Assembly (NCBI GenBank): GCA_044347745.1
Contig: JBIKUD010000008.1
Location: forward strand, 1 to 64,000
Source of the DNA: JAIBBV01 sp044347745
GTDB lineage: Bacteria > Bdellovibrionota_C > UBA2361 > JAFLCA01
Direction: 5' to 3'
DNA length: 64,000 nt
In this document: positions 51,901 through 60,234 of the stretch, in pieces
How the letters are laid out: each line of letters begins with the position of its first letter
Numbering within the stretch: the stretch's first letter is position 1
Position numbers and translations under genes: made by a program
Notes under the pieces: model-generated
The model's input: only the letters and a program-made list of their open reading frames with translations
Database searches by the model: none
What the model was told of the DNA's origin: nothing

Positions 51901-52922
51901 ACGGGAAATCCTCCATAGATATAAAAAGTTACTAAAGACCAAGCGCTTACAATCAGCATTGAGGCAGAAAAATGAGACCTGAGCGAGTAAAGGAGACCGA
52001 TTCCACTTGCGAGTGCTATAAATGGGCCTAGAGTATAAAAATATATCTGGTGCAAAGGATACAACCAGGGTGTCGTGTGCGCGTATTGAATGATGTACGG
52101 AGGTCGCCAGTCACCACGCACCATAGAAATTTGCTCCATGGTGTGTTTGATAAAGAGATCTTTATCAATAAGTGCAAAGGGCTCAGAGAGGAGAAATGAG
52201 CACAATCCTACAAGTGGAATGCTGCTGGCATATATCCACCAGTGTGCGCTTTTAAGCATTCGTAGCTGGCAGCCAAAAATAAGAATGGCTAAACCCAAAG
52301 GTAAAGCAAGATTAAGTGCGCTCACTTTAGTTGCAAGTGCCAAGCCCCAAAGCCAGCCACTGAGGACAAATGCCCATAATTTTCCGGAGCGAATCTGAAG
52401 GATGGCCCAAAGGGTCCAGAGGCTTGCTGTGGTAAGAAAAATATCCACCGCAAAAAAACGAGAAAGCTGAAAATAGAAAGTATTTGTTGCTAGTAATGCG
52501 GTGGCTATGACTGCAACCGAGCGAGAGTTGCAAATGCTCCATGCAAGTTTCCAAGTTGCAATAAGGCCCAGCATGCCAACAAAAGCTGAAAGTCCACGAC
52601 CTATTAAAAAAAGGTTGTCGTAGCTAAAGGCCGCGGGCCAAAGCAGTGCGAGCAATTTCGCCAGGCCCCAGGTTAGGTAAAATGGCAAGCTGCCATACGC
52701 AAAAGACAACGGGTTCATTCCGTTTTTTTCGAGGTCTAAGGTAACCATGACCATGTGGCGTTCGTCAGGATGGAAGCTTACCCCGTGATTGATGGTCGTC
52801 AGTGCGGCAAAGAAAAAAGCGAAGCAGAGCGCGGTGAGGGGCCAGGCGTCTTTCAGTGTCTGAATCTGCCCTTTCAAAGTCAGTTTTGAGTCTCCAGCTA
52901 AATCAGATTGAGGTGTATGCAT
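48921..52922 (-). CDS. Fusion of GT39-like (PMT_2) and DUF2298 membrane domains
   Basis: 1333 residues and some 25 or more membrane helices. The N-terminal half (to about 600) is a GT39-like GT-C enzyme: VSFHPDERHMV (catalytic-loop Asp/Glu), GSLPFYLTWGL, and FPVKFPRYLLPLYPMF. A soluble segment (about 490-590) follows. The C-terminal half is DUF2298: MRYYYFGSYMMALLH, SNIEVLLLAL, FADLHAHVIV. It resembles fused versions of the neighbouring genes. Such fusions suggest a lipid-linked sugar transferase acting with a DUF2298 partner. ATG at 52922; 3' end overlaps the convergent exported-protein gene by 19 bp. Confidence 0.8.
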   Translation of the reverse strand: MHTPQSDLAGDSKLTLKGQIQTLKDAWPLTALCFAFFFAALTTINHGVSFHPDERHMVMVTLDLEKNGMNPLSFAYGSLPFYLTWGLAKLLALLWPAAFSYDNLFLIGRGLSAFVGMLGLIATWKLAWSICNSRSVAVIATALLATNTFYFQLSRFFAVDIFLTTASLWTLWAILQIRSGKLWAFVLSGWLWGLALATKVSALNLALPLGLAILIFGCQLRMLKSAHWWIYASSIPLVGLCSFLLSEPFALIDKDLFIKHTMEQISMVRGDWRPPYIIQYAHTTPWLYPLHQIYFYTLGPFIALASGIGLLYSLRSHFSASMLIVSAWSLVTFYIYGGFPVKFPRYLLPLYPMFAIWAAIFTTGFLKNSITQNIGKLVPCFVVSISLVRWFGFYQIYSEPHAYETASRWIYQNIAPGSKLLGVDWDDRLPLSLPGLDARQYLFEGADHELQLYHPDNSDKVTQYATKLASSDYLILPTARSYGAIPRIPEEYPLSTQMFQLLFRGALGYELVYSQKTRPTFAGYVWNNDKADESLTVYDHPKVLVFKNSERLGTEQISRRLSEPYAFAPLPTRSDMLKRDGPAHAHTAQSRQSTPLAISLWVLVLVALGILGNTFTRILFTQKQDSDTGCDKVLGLALLSGTVWIGTSFNLWRSTGANAWLLFTLLTLLGLTLGYFAHRKSHFITVPKLKSYLRLDILFWLSFAGFIFLRSFQPEIFWGEKPMDFGFLNYFIRLETLPPQDPWAAGSSMRYYYFGSYMMALLHKMSGVDSAIGYNLSMATIAALSISALYSLLAYLTKKPLIALSFTILVLVGSNIEVLLLALQAEKKSFDLFWASSRLFTEPSITEYPFWAFLFADLHAHVIVVPVILTSLLFLARFFRAEPADLSPTLILHRILCGILLGLIFITNTWDAISYGLLTGIILVYTSCMHARGRYPKRAIARITSAFADLLRDGSLLAIGALPFLVIFKLNSANDLTPHFGYNHPFELNNLNQILRHLGHWLVIPCGVFLQLLLSSRSDVSRWKRLRNFLYVLILMSPPLLLSAGSPHQPQTLSWDVIAVSCFLCALGAALALNSKSSRGQRFGALSLWLAGCIMAFAELCFLMDHMNTVFKFYNAIWLLLGIANATLFSRLLQNRGARYKLLGRYFSCFVVFASGICFLVVMAGSIYNAYIMTSFRRINGPRPTLNGTAYLKENAFHEYQAIQWLRRNVQGTPVILEAYGQSYQNFTRFSMHTGLPTVLGWEYHVQQRGTSRQAVHERIQAINAIYSSDNLEIAHTYLKLLAVRYIIIGTEEQKLYANGTYNSVGLRKFTENPGLFKLRMQSGGVRIYEFGT

Positions 52923-53261
52923 GTGGTCGTAATCCTAGGCCAAGGCGCTTTAAGTATTCGATGCAATTTAACCTTAAATGCCTCTTTTTGAGCAGGTGTA
53001 ATATAATAAGCGCGCTTGAATATGCCCATTTTTGAGGGGGTTCACATTTCATTCGGTGCGCAAGATAACTCAGAAGCTGGTACCGCACCCGGCCCAGTCA
53101 CCCGATTTTCCAGCCCCCCGATCCTGCCCGGACCTCCCTTACTACTATTGTGTGGACTATCAGTAGGACTTGTCAGCCTGGGCAATGTAAATAACCGGGA
53201 GAAAGCTGCCAATTATGTACAAGGCGTTTCAGCTTGGGTCAAAAATTGCTATCAATAAGCA
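52923..53261. other. Intergenic region, possible tiny ORF not supported
   Basis: 339 bp of divergent promoter space. A frame of about 78 residues (ATG at 53022) with a Pro-rich centre and one hydrophobic patch is possible, but it has no ribosome-binding site and its composition resembles the GC-rich degenerate spacers around transketolase. I do not annotate a gene. Confidence 0.4.
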
Positions 53262-54890
53262 ATGACAAAACCCGCAGATTCACTTGGGTCTCGAATTGGT
53301 GCTTTTATTGGCGCTCACGATATTTTGGTTTTGGTAGCATTTTATAGCATGCTGCTCGTTCAGGCCCCATTATTTGCGAGCGATGCGGGTGTTGGGTGGC
53401 ACCTTAAGACCGGTGAATGGATTGCCAAGCACTTTTCGGTTCCGTATACAGATCCATTCCTATTTTCCTCGCAGCCTCGTGCTTGGATTTGTGATCAGTG
53501 GCTTTCAGATCTAATTCTTTGGGTTCTTTACCAAGCGGGGAATTGGCCGCTGCTGTATGCTTTTTTGGCCGTCATTTTTGGCGCGGTGTTTTTTGTATTG
53601 CTGTATAGAACACTGAGAGATTTTTCGGGATTCGCATTACCTGTAAGTCTTGCCCTGATTTTAGCTTTTAAGCTCGCACAGATCCATTTTGTCTTGAGGC
53701 CAGTCATTTTTGGAATAGCCCTTTTTGCACTTCTGTACTGCCTAACCCTCAACATACTGAAGTATTTTTCCGTAGCAACCACTCAGCACATAATGCGTGA
53801 GTTCCACTTCATTGCCCTAGGGGCGGTTTTATTTGCTTTGTGGGCAAACATCCATCCAACTTTTGTATTGGGCTGGATATTTCTCGTGAGCGTCTTTTTG
53901 GGGTTAGCGCTCGATCGGTATCTATTAGAGCAGCATGAAGTTGCCTGGGTATCTCCAAAATTTTGGGCTTTTGCCGCTCTATTGCTGTTTGTTGCAGTAG
54001 CTGCCACTTTGCTTAATCCAAATTTTTTGGCGCTTCATCAGAGCATTTATGCCCTCGGCACCAGCGCATATTTTATGCGTTATCATCAAGAATGGTTGGG
54101 GGTCGATTTTATATCATTTGAAGGCAAGTTGGTTTTTTTTGTTTCTGCTGCTCTTTGGGTGGCCTTGGTTATTTCGCCCACCTTACGTCGGCACCTTGGA
54201 TTCCGGTTTCTTGTGCCTTTTTTAGTTTTTTTGTGGTTTGGAATCACTGCGCAACGTGGGCTTCCCTTTTTTGGGATAGTGGCTTCGCTACCTTTTGCAC
54301 TCGCGCTGGCACACCTGGGAAAAGCCGAGGCATTGCAGGGCAGGAGTTTGAAATCTCGATTGGTTCGGCATTTTGCTGTTATTGAGAGCTTTGAAAGGCG
54401 AGCGCCAAGGGGCGCCGCGATATTTTTTGCGCTTTCCTGTTTAGTTTTTGGGGATGTCTTCTTAAATGGGCAGACACTTTTCTACCGTGGCCCCTATGGA
54501 CCTGCCCAAGAACGTTATCCCTATATTAGCCTCGGAGTGCTTAAAGACCTGGCGACTCCTGAAAATAAGCTTGCTGTGCTGGCTCCCGCCGACTGGGGCG
54601 GCTTTATGACCCTCGAAGGGGAGGGCAGTCTTGAGCCTATTATTGATGACCGTAATGTGCTTCTTGGCGAGCAGTTTTATAAAGATTTCCATTTTTTTAT
54701 GAACCCTACCCGTGATTGGCTTAATTATGCAGTCTCGTTAGGCAGTACCCACCTGCTTTGGCCAGCACAATCAGATCTGGCGCGAAAGATTAAGCAAAAT
54801 GGAGATGCCTATCTTGTGCATGAGGATGAAATTGCTATTGTTTTTGAACTTCGGTCTACTCTTTCATTAAATGGCGAGGATGGAGACTAA
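53262..54890 (+). CDS. GT-C-like integral membrane protein
   Basis: 542 residues, about eleven to thirteen membrane helices. The first loop has DAGVGWHLKTGEWIAKH and PYTDPFLFSSQPRAWICDQWLSD, a pattern seen in a family of uncharacterised GT-C-type proteins in many Gram-negative phyla. A soluble C-terminal end of about 130 residues follows (TPENKLAVLAPADWGG). Overlaps the VKOR-DsbA gene by 20 bp. Function in sugar or lipid transfer inferred from fold only. Confidence 0.65.
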   Translation: MTKPADSLGSRIGAFIGAHDILVLVAFYSMLLVQAPLFASDAGVGWHLKTGEWIAKHFSVPYTDPFLFSSQPRAWICDQWLSDLILWVLYQAGNWPLLYAFLAVIFGAVFFVLLYRTLRDFSGFALPVSLALILAFKLAQIHFVLRPVIFGIALFALLYCLTLNILKYFSVATTQHIMREFHFIALGAVLFALWANIHPTFVLGWIFLVSVFLGLALDRYLLEQHEVAWVSPKFWAFAALLLFVAVAATLLNPNFLALHQSIYALGTSAYFMRYHQEWLGVDFISFEGKLVFFVSAALWVALVISPTLRRHLGFRFLVPFLVFLWFGITAQRGLPFFGIVASLPFALALAHLGKAEALQGRSLKSRLVRHFAVIESFERRAPRGAAIFFALSCLVFGDVFLNGQTLFYRGPYGPAQERYPYISLGVLKDLATPENKLAVLAPADWGGFMTLEGEGSLEPIIDDRNVLLGEQFYKDFHFFMNPTRDWLNYAVSLGSTHLLWPAQSDLARKIKQNGDAYLVHEDEIAIVFELRSTLSLNGEDGD

Positions 54891-56241
54891 TATAAAACAT
54901 AAAGCTGTAGCGCTTGTCCCAGTACTCAGTGTTATTGGGGCGGTGCTTAGTCTCATTTCTCTGTATCAACATACCGCACTTGTTCATGGTGTGGCGACAG
55001 GGCCTTCATTCTGCAATTTAAGCGCTGAGGTGAATTGCGATGCCGTGAATGCGAGTGCCTGGTCAACCGTATTGGGTCAGCCGCTTGCAGCCTATGGCGT
55101 TGCCTTTTATTTCTTAATCTTTTTTGGTTGGGTAGCGACCTTGCGAAAGCCAGCACTTTCGCAGACTCATTTTGTTGCTTTACTCAGTTTTTTTAGTGGT
55201 ATTGCCTTTTTAGCCTCGATAGCGCTTTTCGCAATTTCCAAATTTGTGATCGGAACCCTGTGTCTACTCTGCATGGGGATGTATGCGGTCAATGCCGCTT
55301 TGTTTATGCTTGCGCTCCTTATTCCAGCCCAGGGTTCTGGGCTTGTGCATAAATTTTTGCTTGGAATTAAACTTTGCATTCAGTTTCCAAAGTTTTTGCT
55401 AAGCTCTAGCGCTCAGCAGTTAAGTGATGGTGATAAAAACAGTGCAGATAAAAACTCCGGCGATAAAAATACCAGCGATAAAAATACCGTGCGATTGCAG
55501 GTGTTTGGCATTGCATCAATACTCTGCGCTGTTTTTTTCTTACCGAACTTCATGTACGCCGTCTTCATGCGCGACAAGCAGGTCGAGCGCAGTTTATCGC
55601 AGGTAAGTGAGCAAGTGTGGCAGAGTTGGCAAAATGCCCCTGTCAGTAATTTGGGGTTAGATTTTGACTCTGCCATCTCTCGCGATTATGCCTATGGGGC
55701 AGACGGGGCAGACGGGGCAGACGGGGCAGCATTTCAGTTAGTTGAGTTTGTTGATTTTGAATGCCCAGCTTGTCGCATGGCGTATCGGGAATTTAAAAAG
55801 TTAGCCCAGAAATTTGATGGCCAATTACAAATTGTGCTCAAGAATTATCCGCTTGATAATTCATGTAATCCAAGTATGCCAAGGCCGCTACATGCTTCAG
55901 CTTGCTTTCTTGCAAGTGTATCCCGCTGTGCTGGAGAGCAGGGGAAATTTTGGGAAGTTACAGATTATTTGTTCGAGCTGCCAATTGTTGAAGCTGAAGC
56001 TTCATTTGAGGAGGTCCGATCCGAGGCGTTTAAGGCTGTAGAGCTTTTCGAATTGGATGAGCAGGCGCTGCGAGAGTGTTTGGGCTCACCGCGAGTACTT
56101 GCAAAGCTTCATTCTGATATTGAGCTTGGTAATCAGCTTGGCTTACGGGGTACACCTTCCTTATGGTTAAACGGGAAAAAGCTTGAGGTTTCTCACCCTG
56201 AGGTAGTCGAGTCGCTGATAAAGAGAGCGATGCGCCAATGA
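54871..56241 (+). CDS. VKOR-DsbA fusion, disulfide-bond-forming protein
   Basis: 456 residues. Residues 10-150: four-helix VKOR domain with Cys 48 and 56 (CNLSAEVNCDAVNAS) and the CLLC redox pair (131-134). A linker with repeated DKN units follows (about 186-206), one more membrane helix (210-232), an ADG-repeat linker (277-286), then a DsbA-like thioredoxin domain with active-site CPAC (298-301) and extra Cys pairs. VKOR reoxidises the thioredoxin domain using quinone. Likely supplies disulfides to the Cys-rich pseudopilins in this window. Start overlaps the previous gene by 20 bp. Confidence 0.85.
   Translation: MARMETNIKHKAVALVPVLSVIGAVLSLISLYQHTALVHGVATGPSFCNLSAEVNCDAVNASAWSTVLGQPLAAYGVAFYFLIFFGWVATLRKPALSQTHFVALLSFFSGIAFLASIALFAISKFVIGTLCLLCMGMYAVNAALFMLALLIPAQGSGLVHKFLLGIKLCIQFPKFLLSSSAQQLSDGDKNSADKNSGDKNTSDKNTVRLQVFGIASILCAVFFLPNFMYAVFMRDKQVERSLSQVSEQVWQSWQNAPVSNLGLDFDSAISRDYAYGADGADGADGAAFQLVEFVDFECPACRMAYREFKKLAQKFDGQLQIVLKNYPLDNSCNPSMPRPLHASACFLASVSRCAGEQGKFWEVTDYLFELPIVEAEASFEEVRSEAFKAVELFELDEQALRECLGSPRVLAKLHSDIELGNQLGLRGTPSLWLNGKKLEVSHPEVVESLIKRAMRQ
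55432..55491 (+). repeat. 15-bp tandem repeat x4 in VKOR-DsbA linker
   Basis: Four consecutive 15-bp units, each beginning GATAAAAA(C/T), encode DKN-rich repeats in the linker between the VKOR domain and the extra helix. The length is a multiple of three, so copy-number change keeps the frame. Confidence 0.8.
55696..55731 (+). repeat. 9-bp tandem repeat x4 (GGGGCAGAC) before DsbA domain
   Basis: GGGGCAGAC repeated three times and then GGGGCAGCA, encoding GAD repeats just before the thioredoxin domain. Also frame-preserving. Near-perfect copies point to recent slippage. Confidence 0.85.
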
Positions 56242-56530
56242 GCTATGCCGGACAGCTCATCCAAGGGATTTCTCGACACATTTTTACCTATGAGTCGGAT
56301 CCGAAGATTGCATTCCGATTCTGTGCGGGACTATAGTGCTTTGCCAGGACCCTTGTCTTATCACCGCCCATTGAACTTTGCAGCATTACAGCTACTTTGA
56401 GATCGGTTGTTTGTTGTTTTTGCGAGCAAAATCAATGGGTTGAGTACTTAGGCACAAACTCTATTTAGCTATGTGCCTGCTCGCTTCGTATCTGGCGGGG
56501 TCCACTACATTTGCATTCGTAAGAGGCCAT

Positions 56531-58306
56531 ATGAGCTTAACCACCAATCCGCATGTACACCGTTTTGTTGATGAGACAGCTGCCCGTTTGCAGCCCGATA
56601 AAATTGTTTGGATTGATGGTTCAGACGAAGAGTATGCCCGAATCTGTGATCAACTGGTTTCAGAGGGGACCTTTACTCCGCTGAATAAGGAAAAATATCC
56701 CAATTGTTTTTGGGCACTTTCTGACCCCAATGATGTTGCTCGCGTTGAAGATAGGACCTTTATTTGCACTCGCTCACAAGAAGACGCCGGCCCAACCAAT
56801 AACTGGTGTGAGCCTCGAGAAATGTTTAAGCGTCTGAATGGTATCATGGAGTCAGCAATGAAGGGCCGTACTATGTACGTCGTGCCCTATTTGATGGGTC
56901 CAGATGGTTCTAAATACGCTCGCGTAGGATTTGAACTTACCGATTCCCTTTATGTGGTAGCCAATATGCGCATCATGGCTCGCATAGGCAAGGTTGCATT
57001 GAAAAATCTTGGGGAATCGAGCAACGCTTTTGTTCGAGGAATTCACTCAATTGGAGAGTTGGACCCCGAGCATCGGTATATTTGCCATTTCCCCGAATAC
57101 AACACGATTGTCAGCTTTAATTCAAATTATGGTGGCAATGCATTACAAGGCAAGAAATGTTTTGCCTTGCGTATCGCCTCAGCGCTTGGACGGCGTGAGG
57201 GTTGGATGGCGGAGCATATGCTGATTGTGGGAATAACTAACCCCAAAGGTGTGAAGCACTATGTTTGCGCCGCATTTCCATCAGCTTGTGGGAAGACAAA
57301 TTTGGCTATGTTGGTTCCTCCCAAACCCTACCTTGACGCTGGTTGGAAAGTGGAGACCGTGGGCGATGACATTGCATGGCTTAATTTTGGCTCCGATGGG
57401 CGCCTCTGGGCTATAAATCCTGAAGCTGGCTTTTTCGGAGTGGCTCCGGGGACTTCGTACAAGACAAATCCGAACGCCATGAATTCGATTCAGCAGAATA
57501 CCATTTTTACCAACACAGCCCTTGATCTCGATACCATGTGCCCATGGTGGGAAGGTATGGGCGAGCCTCCGGCTCGTGCGAAAGATTGGATGAATCGAGA
57601 CTGGAATTCATCAATCAAAACAAAAGCGGCTCACCCGAATGCGCGATTTACAGCACCAGCTCGCCAGTGTCCCTCCATTGATCCCCAATGGGAAAGTCCG
57701 GAAGGTGTTCCCATCTCGGCTATTGTTTTTGGCGGACGGCGCGCGCGCACGGTGCCGCTCGTGTATGAAGCACGAGATTGGCAGCACGGAACGTTCTTGG
57801 GAGTCACGATGGCTTCAGAAACCACCGCCGCTGCAACTGGAAAAGTTGGCGAACTTCGTCGCGACCCGATGGCAATGTTGCCCTTTATCGGCTATCACGC
57901 TGGCGAATATTTTCAGCATTGGCTCTCGCTTGGAAAGCGGCCTGGCGTGAAAATGCCAAAAGTATTCCACGTAAATTGGTTTGGCCAGGATGAGAGTGGT
58001 AAATATCTTTGGCCTGGCTTTGGCGATAATATCCGCGTGCTTGAGTGGATATTAAAACGGGTAGACGGAGCCTGCGGAGCAAAGGAGAGTCCACTTGGCG
58101 GCATACCTCAAAATGCAGATTTAAATCTTGAGGGCCTTGGGTTGACCGAGGCTGACGTTCAAAAGTTGTTTGAACTCAGAATCTCCGATTGGACAGAAGA
58201 GCTTGAGTCTCAAGAGAAGTTTTTCACCAAAATGGGAATGCGAATGCCCGTTGAGATGTGGGATGAGCACCGCGCATTGAGGAGACGTTTGAATGTTAGT
58301 AAGTAG
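56531..58306 (+). CDS. pckG: Phosphoenolpyruvate carboxykinase (GTP)
   Basis: 591 residues from an ATG with a GAGG site five bases upstream; this is the usual length. FPSACGKTNLAM (249-260) is the P-loop with the reactive Cys of GTP-type PEPCK. VGDDIAWLNFG and AINPEAGFFGVAPGTS are further conserved blocks, as is FGGRR. Catalyses oxaloacetate + GTP to PEP + CO2 + GDP, the first step of gluconeogenesis. Transcribed alone by spacing, upstream of a GT2 gene. Confidence 0.95.
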   Translation: MSLTTNPHVHRFVDETAARLQPDKIVWIDGSDEEYARICDQLVSEGTFTPLNKEKYPNCFWALSDPNDVARVEDRTFICTRSQEDAGPTNNWCEPREMFKRLNGIMESAMKGRTMYVVPYLMGPDGSKYARVGFELTDSLYVVANMRIMARIGKVALKNLGESSNAFVRGIHSIGELDPEHRYICHFPEYNTIVSFNSNYGGNALQGKKCFALRIASALGRREGWMAEHMLIVGITNPKGVKHYVCAAFPSACGKTNLAMLVPPKPYLDAGWKVETVGDDIAWLNFGSDGRLWAINPEAGFFGVAPGTSYKTNPNAMNSIQQNTIFTNTALDLDTMCPWWEGMGEPPARAKDWMNRDWNSSIKTKAAHPNARFTAPARQCPSIDPQWESPEGVPISAIVFGGRRARTVPLVYEARDWQHGTFLGVTMASETTAAATGKVGELRRDPMAMLPFIGYHAGEYFQHWLSLGKRPGVKMPKVFHVNWFGQDESGKYLWPGFGDNIRVLEWILKRVDGACGAKESPLGGIPQNADLNLEGLGLTEADVQKLFELRISDWTEELESQEKFFTKMGMRMPVEMWDEHRALRRRLNVSK

Positions 58307-58339
58307 CAGTAGCTGTGCTTTTATACGGTAGGGAGAAGT

Positions 58340-59425
58340 ATGCGCAAGCAGGTCTATGCGCATATCGTAACGTACAATCCAACGAACGATATTTCGCTTT
58401 GTCTTGAGTCGGTGCTCGCACAGCAGGATTCAAGCATCCAGGTGACTCTTACTCTTCGAGATAATGCATCTCAAGTTGCCATTCCTTTTGATGAATTGAA
58501 AAAGTCTTTTGCGGATCGGCTTCGCATAGTTCGAAATGCCCATAATCTTGGTTTTAGTGGTGCGCATAATCAGGGAGTCTCGGAGTTCTTGGAAAGTTCA
58601 GCCGATTACTTTCTGGTGCTTAACTCTGATCTTAAACTTGGCCCTGGGTGCCTCAAGGCATTAATTGATACAGCCGAGAGGGTGGGGGCCGAGTTTGCGA
58701 CTCCGCTACTGCTACGCTGCAACGAAAAGTTAGAACCTATTGAGCCCGCGGTCGTTGATGCGGCAGGAATGGTGCTCAGAAAAAGTATAAGGCATTTCGA
58801 TAGAGGGAGTGGATCTCCTTTGCTCCCTGAGTTTGAGATCCCGGCTTTTGTGTTTGGGGGAACCGGCGCTTGCTTGTTAATTAGTCGTAAGGGCGTTCTG
58901 GACTGCTTGTTACATTTAGAAGCATGGAAGCAAGACCTCTACGCATGTTATCCCGTACTCGGTTTCAACACAGGCTCTCGCGCCGAGTTATTTGATGAGG
59001 CTTTTTTTGCCTATCGTGAAGATGCCGATTTGGCTTGGAGAGCTCAAGCTTTAGGTTGTCGCTGTGTATTTGTACCGCAGGCGCGGGCTTTTCATCGGCG
59101 TTGTGTACTACCCGAGAATCGCAGCCAGCAGCAGGCTTTTCTCAATTTGTTGGGTGTAAAAAATCGATTTCTGTTGCAGTTTAACAATTTTTTCCCGGAA
59201 CTTGGTTGGGGGGCGATACTCAGCGGAGTTCTGCTTAGAAATCTGATCGTATTGCTGGGAGTTTTTGTGCTTGAGCGTTCATCTATTCCTGGACTATTTG
59301 AAGCTTGGAAGCTTCGTCGCCGCGCTTGGGCATTAAGGACTCAAGTTCGAAAGAAAAGCTTGGCATCTGCATCGCAACGCTCAATTTCCCGCTGGTTAAC
59401 CCAAGATAGTGAGCCACTACAATGA
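58340..59425 (+). CDS. GT2 family glycosyltransferase (rhamnosyltransferase-like)
   Basis: 361 residues. AHIVTYNPTNDISLCLESVL, LRDNAS, NLGFSGAHNQGV, a VLNSDLKLG metal-binding region and EDADLAWRAQALGCRC near the acceptor site match WcaA/RfbN-type rhamnosyl and related transferases. One possible membrane segment near 295-315, then a basic C terminus. Follows pckG at 33 bp; the SDR start overlaps its stop (ATGA). Confidence 0.8.
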   Translation: MRKQVYAHIVTYNPTNDISLCLESVLAQQDSSIQVTLTLRDNASQVAIPFDELKKSFADRLRIVRNAHNLGFSGAHNQGVSEFLESSADYFLVLNSDLKLGPGCLKALIDTAERVGAEFATPLLLRCNEKLEPIEPAVVDAAGMVLRKSIRHFDRGSGSPLLPEFEIPAFVFGGTGACLLISRKGVLDCLLHLEAWKQDLYACYPVLGFNTGSRAELFDEAFFAYREDADLAWRAQALGCRCVFVPQARAFHRRCVLPENRSQQQAFLNLLGVKNRFLLQFNNFFPELGWGAILSGVLLRNLIVLLGVFVLERSSIPGLFEAWKLRRRAWALRTQVRKKSLASASQRSISRWLTQDSEPLQ

Positions 59426-60207
59426 ATAATAGAAAATTGGCAGTCATCACTGGAGCCTCCTCTGGAATTGGTGCCGAATTTGCGCGGCAACTTGCTAATC
59501 AAGGTTATGACCTCTTGCTCGTGGCGAGGCGCAAGCCTCTTTTGGAGTCTTTGAAAGGCGAGTTGGAAACAGCTTTCAAGATTAACGTTGATTATAGGAG
59601 TGTCGATTTTTCAAATTCGACGGAACTTCGCCAATTTTGCTTCGAGTTGTCAAAAGTGCCCGTAGATCTATTGGTAAATAACGCAGGATTTGGCTCCTTC
59701 GGCCATTTTGACTCTCTTCCGATCGAATCTGAGTGTCAGATGCTTGAGGTTAACGTGATTGCCGGGCTCAGAATATTGCACGCAGTTTTGCCAAATATGA
59801 AACAGCGGAGAAAGGGAGGGATACTGGTCACCTCCTCAGTGCTTGGCTTTCAGCCGACCCCCTACATGGCTACCTATGCTGGCACAAAGGCCTTCAATTT
59901 GTATCACTCGTTAGCCTTGCGTCAGGAATTAGAGCCATATGGGATTCGTGTGGTTTCGGTCTGTCCGGGGCCCACAGATACAGAATTTGCCGGAGTGGCG
60001 CGGGTGCCTGGGCAATTTACTGCGGTGCGCCGAGATAGCGTTAGTCTTGTAGTCAGGCAAAGTCTGAGAGCTTATGAGCGTAATAACGCCTGTATCGTGC
60101 CTGGGCTTAGGTCTTGGGCGTTGTCACTGCTTAGTCGCACCCTTCCATTTGCATCGACCATCCCATTATTTGAGAGAATATTGCGGGGTTCGCTTAAATC
60201 TCGGTAA
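59422..60207 (+). CDS. Short-chain dehydrogenase/reductase
   Basis: 261 residues. TGASSGIGAEF Gly-rich NAD(P) loop near the N terminus, LLVNNAGFGSFG, Ser in SSVLGF and the YAGTKAF Tyr-x3-Lys. Hydrophobic C-terminal segment (LSLLSRTLPFASTIPLF) as in the classical DltE/YqjQ-type SDRs. Substrate unknown. Overlaps the GT2 stop by ATGA, so it is cotranslated with the glycosyltransferase. Confidence 0.85.
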   Translation: MNNRKLAVITGASSGIGAEFARQLANQGYDLLLVARRKPLLESLKGELETAFKINVDYRSVDFSNSTELRQFCFELSKVPVDLLVNNAGFGSFGHFDSLPIESECQMLEVNVIAGLRILHAVLPNMKQRRKGGILVTSSVLGFQPTPYMATYAGTKAFNLYHSLALRQELEPYGIRVVSVCPGPTDTEFAGVARVPGQFTAVRRDSVSLVVRQSLRAYERNNACIVPGLRSWALSLLSRTLPFASTIPLFERILRGSLKSR

Positions 60208-60234
60208 ACTGATTGCCTATAGGCCGGACGAGAT

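Noticed and set aside
53022..53258. Possible 78-residue gene before the GT-C-like protein
   Set aside because: No ribosome-binding site and Pro-rich low-complexity composition like other spacers.
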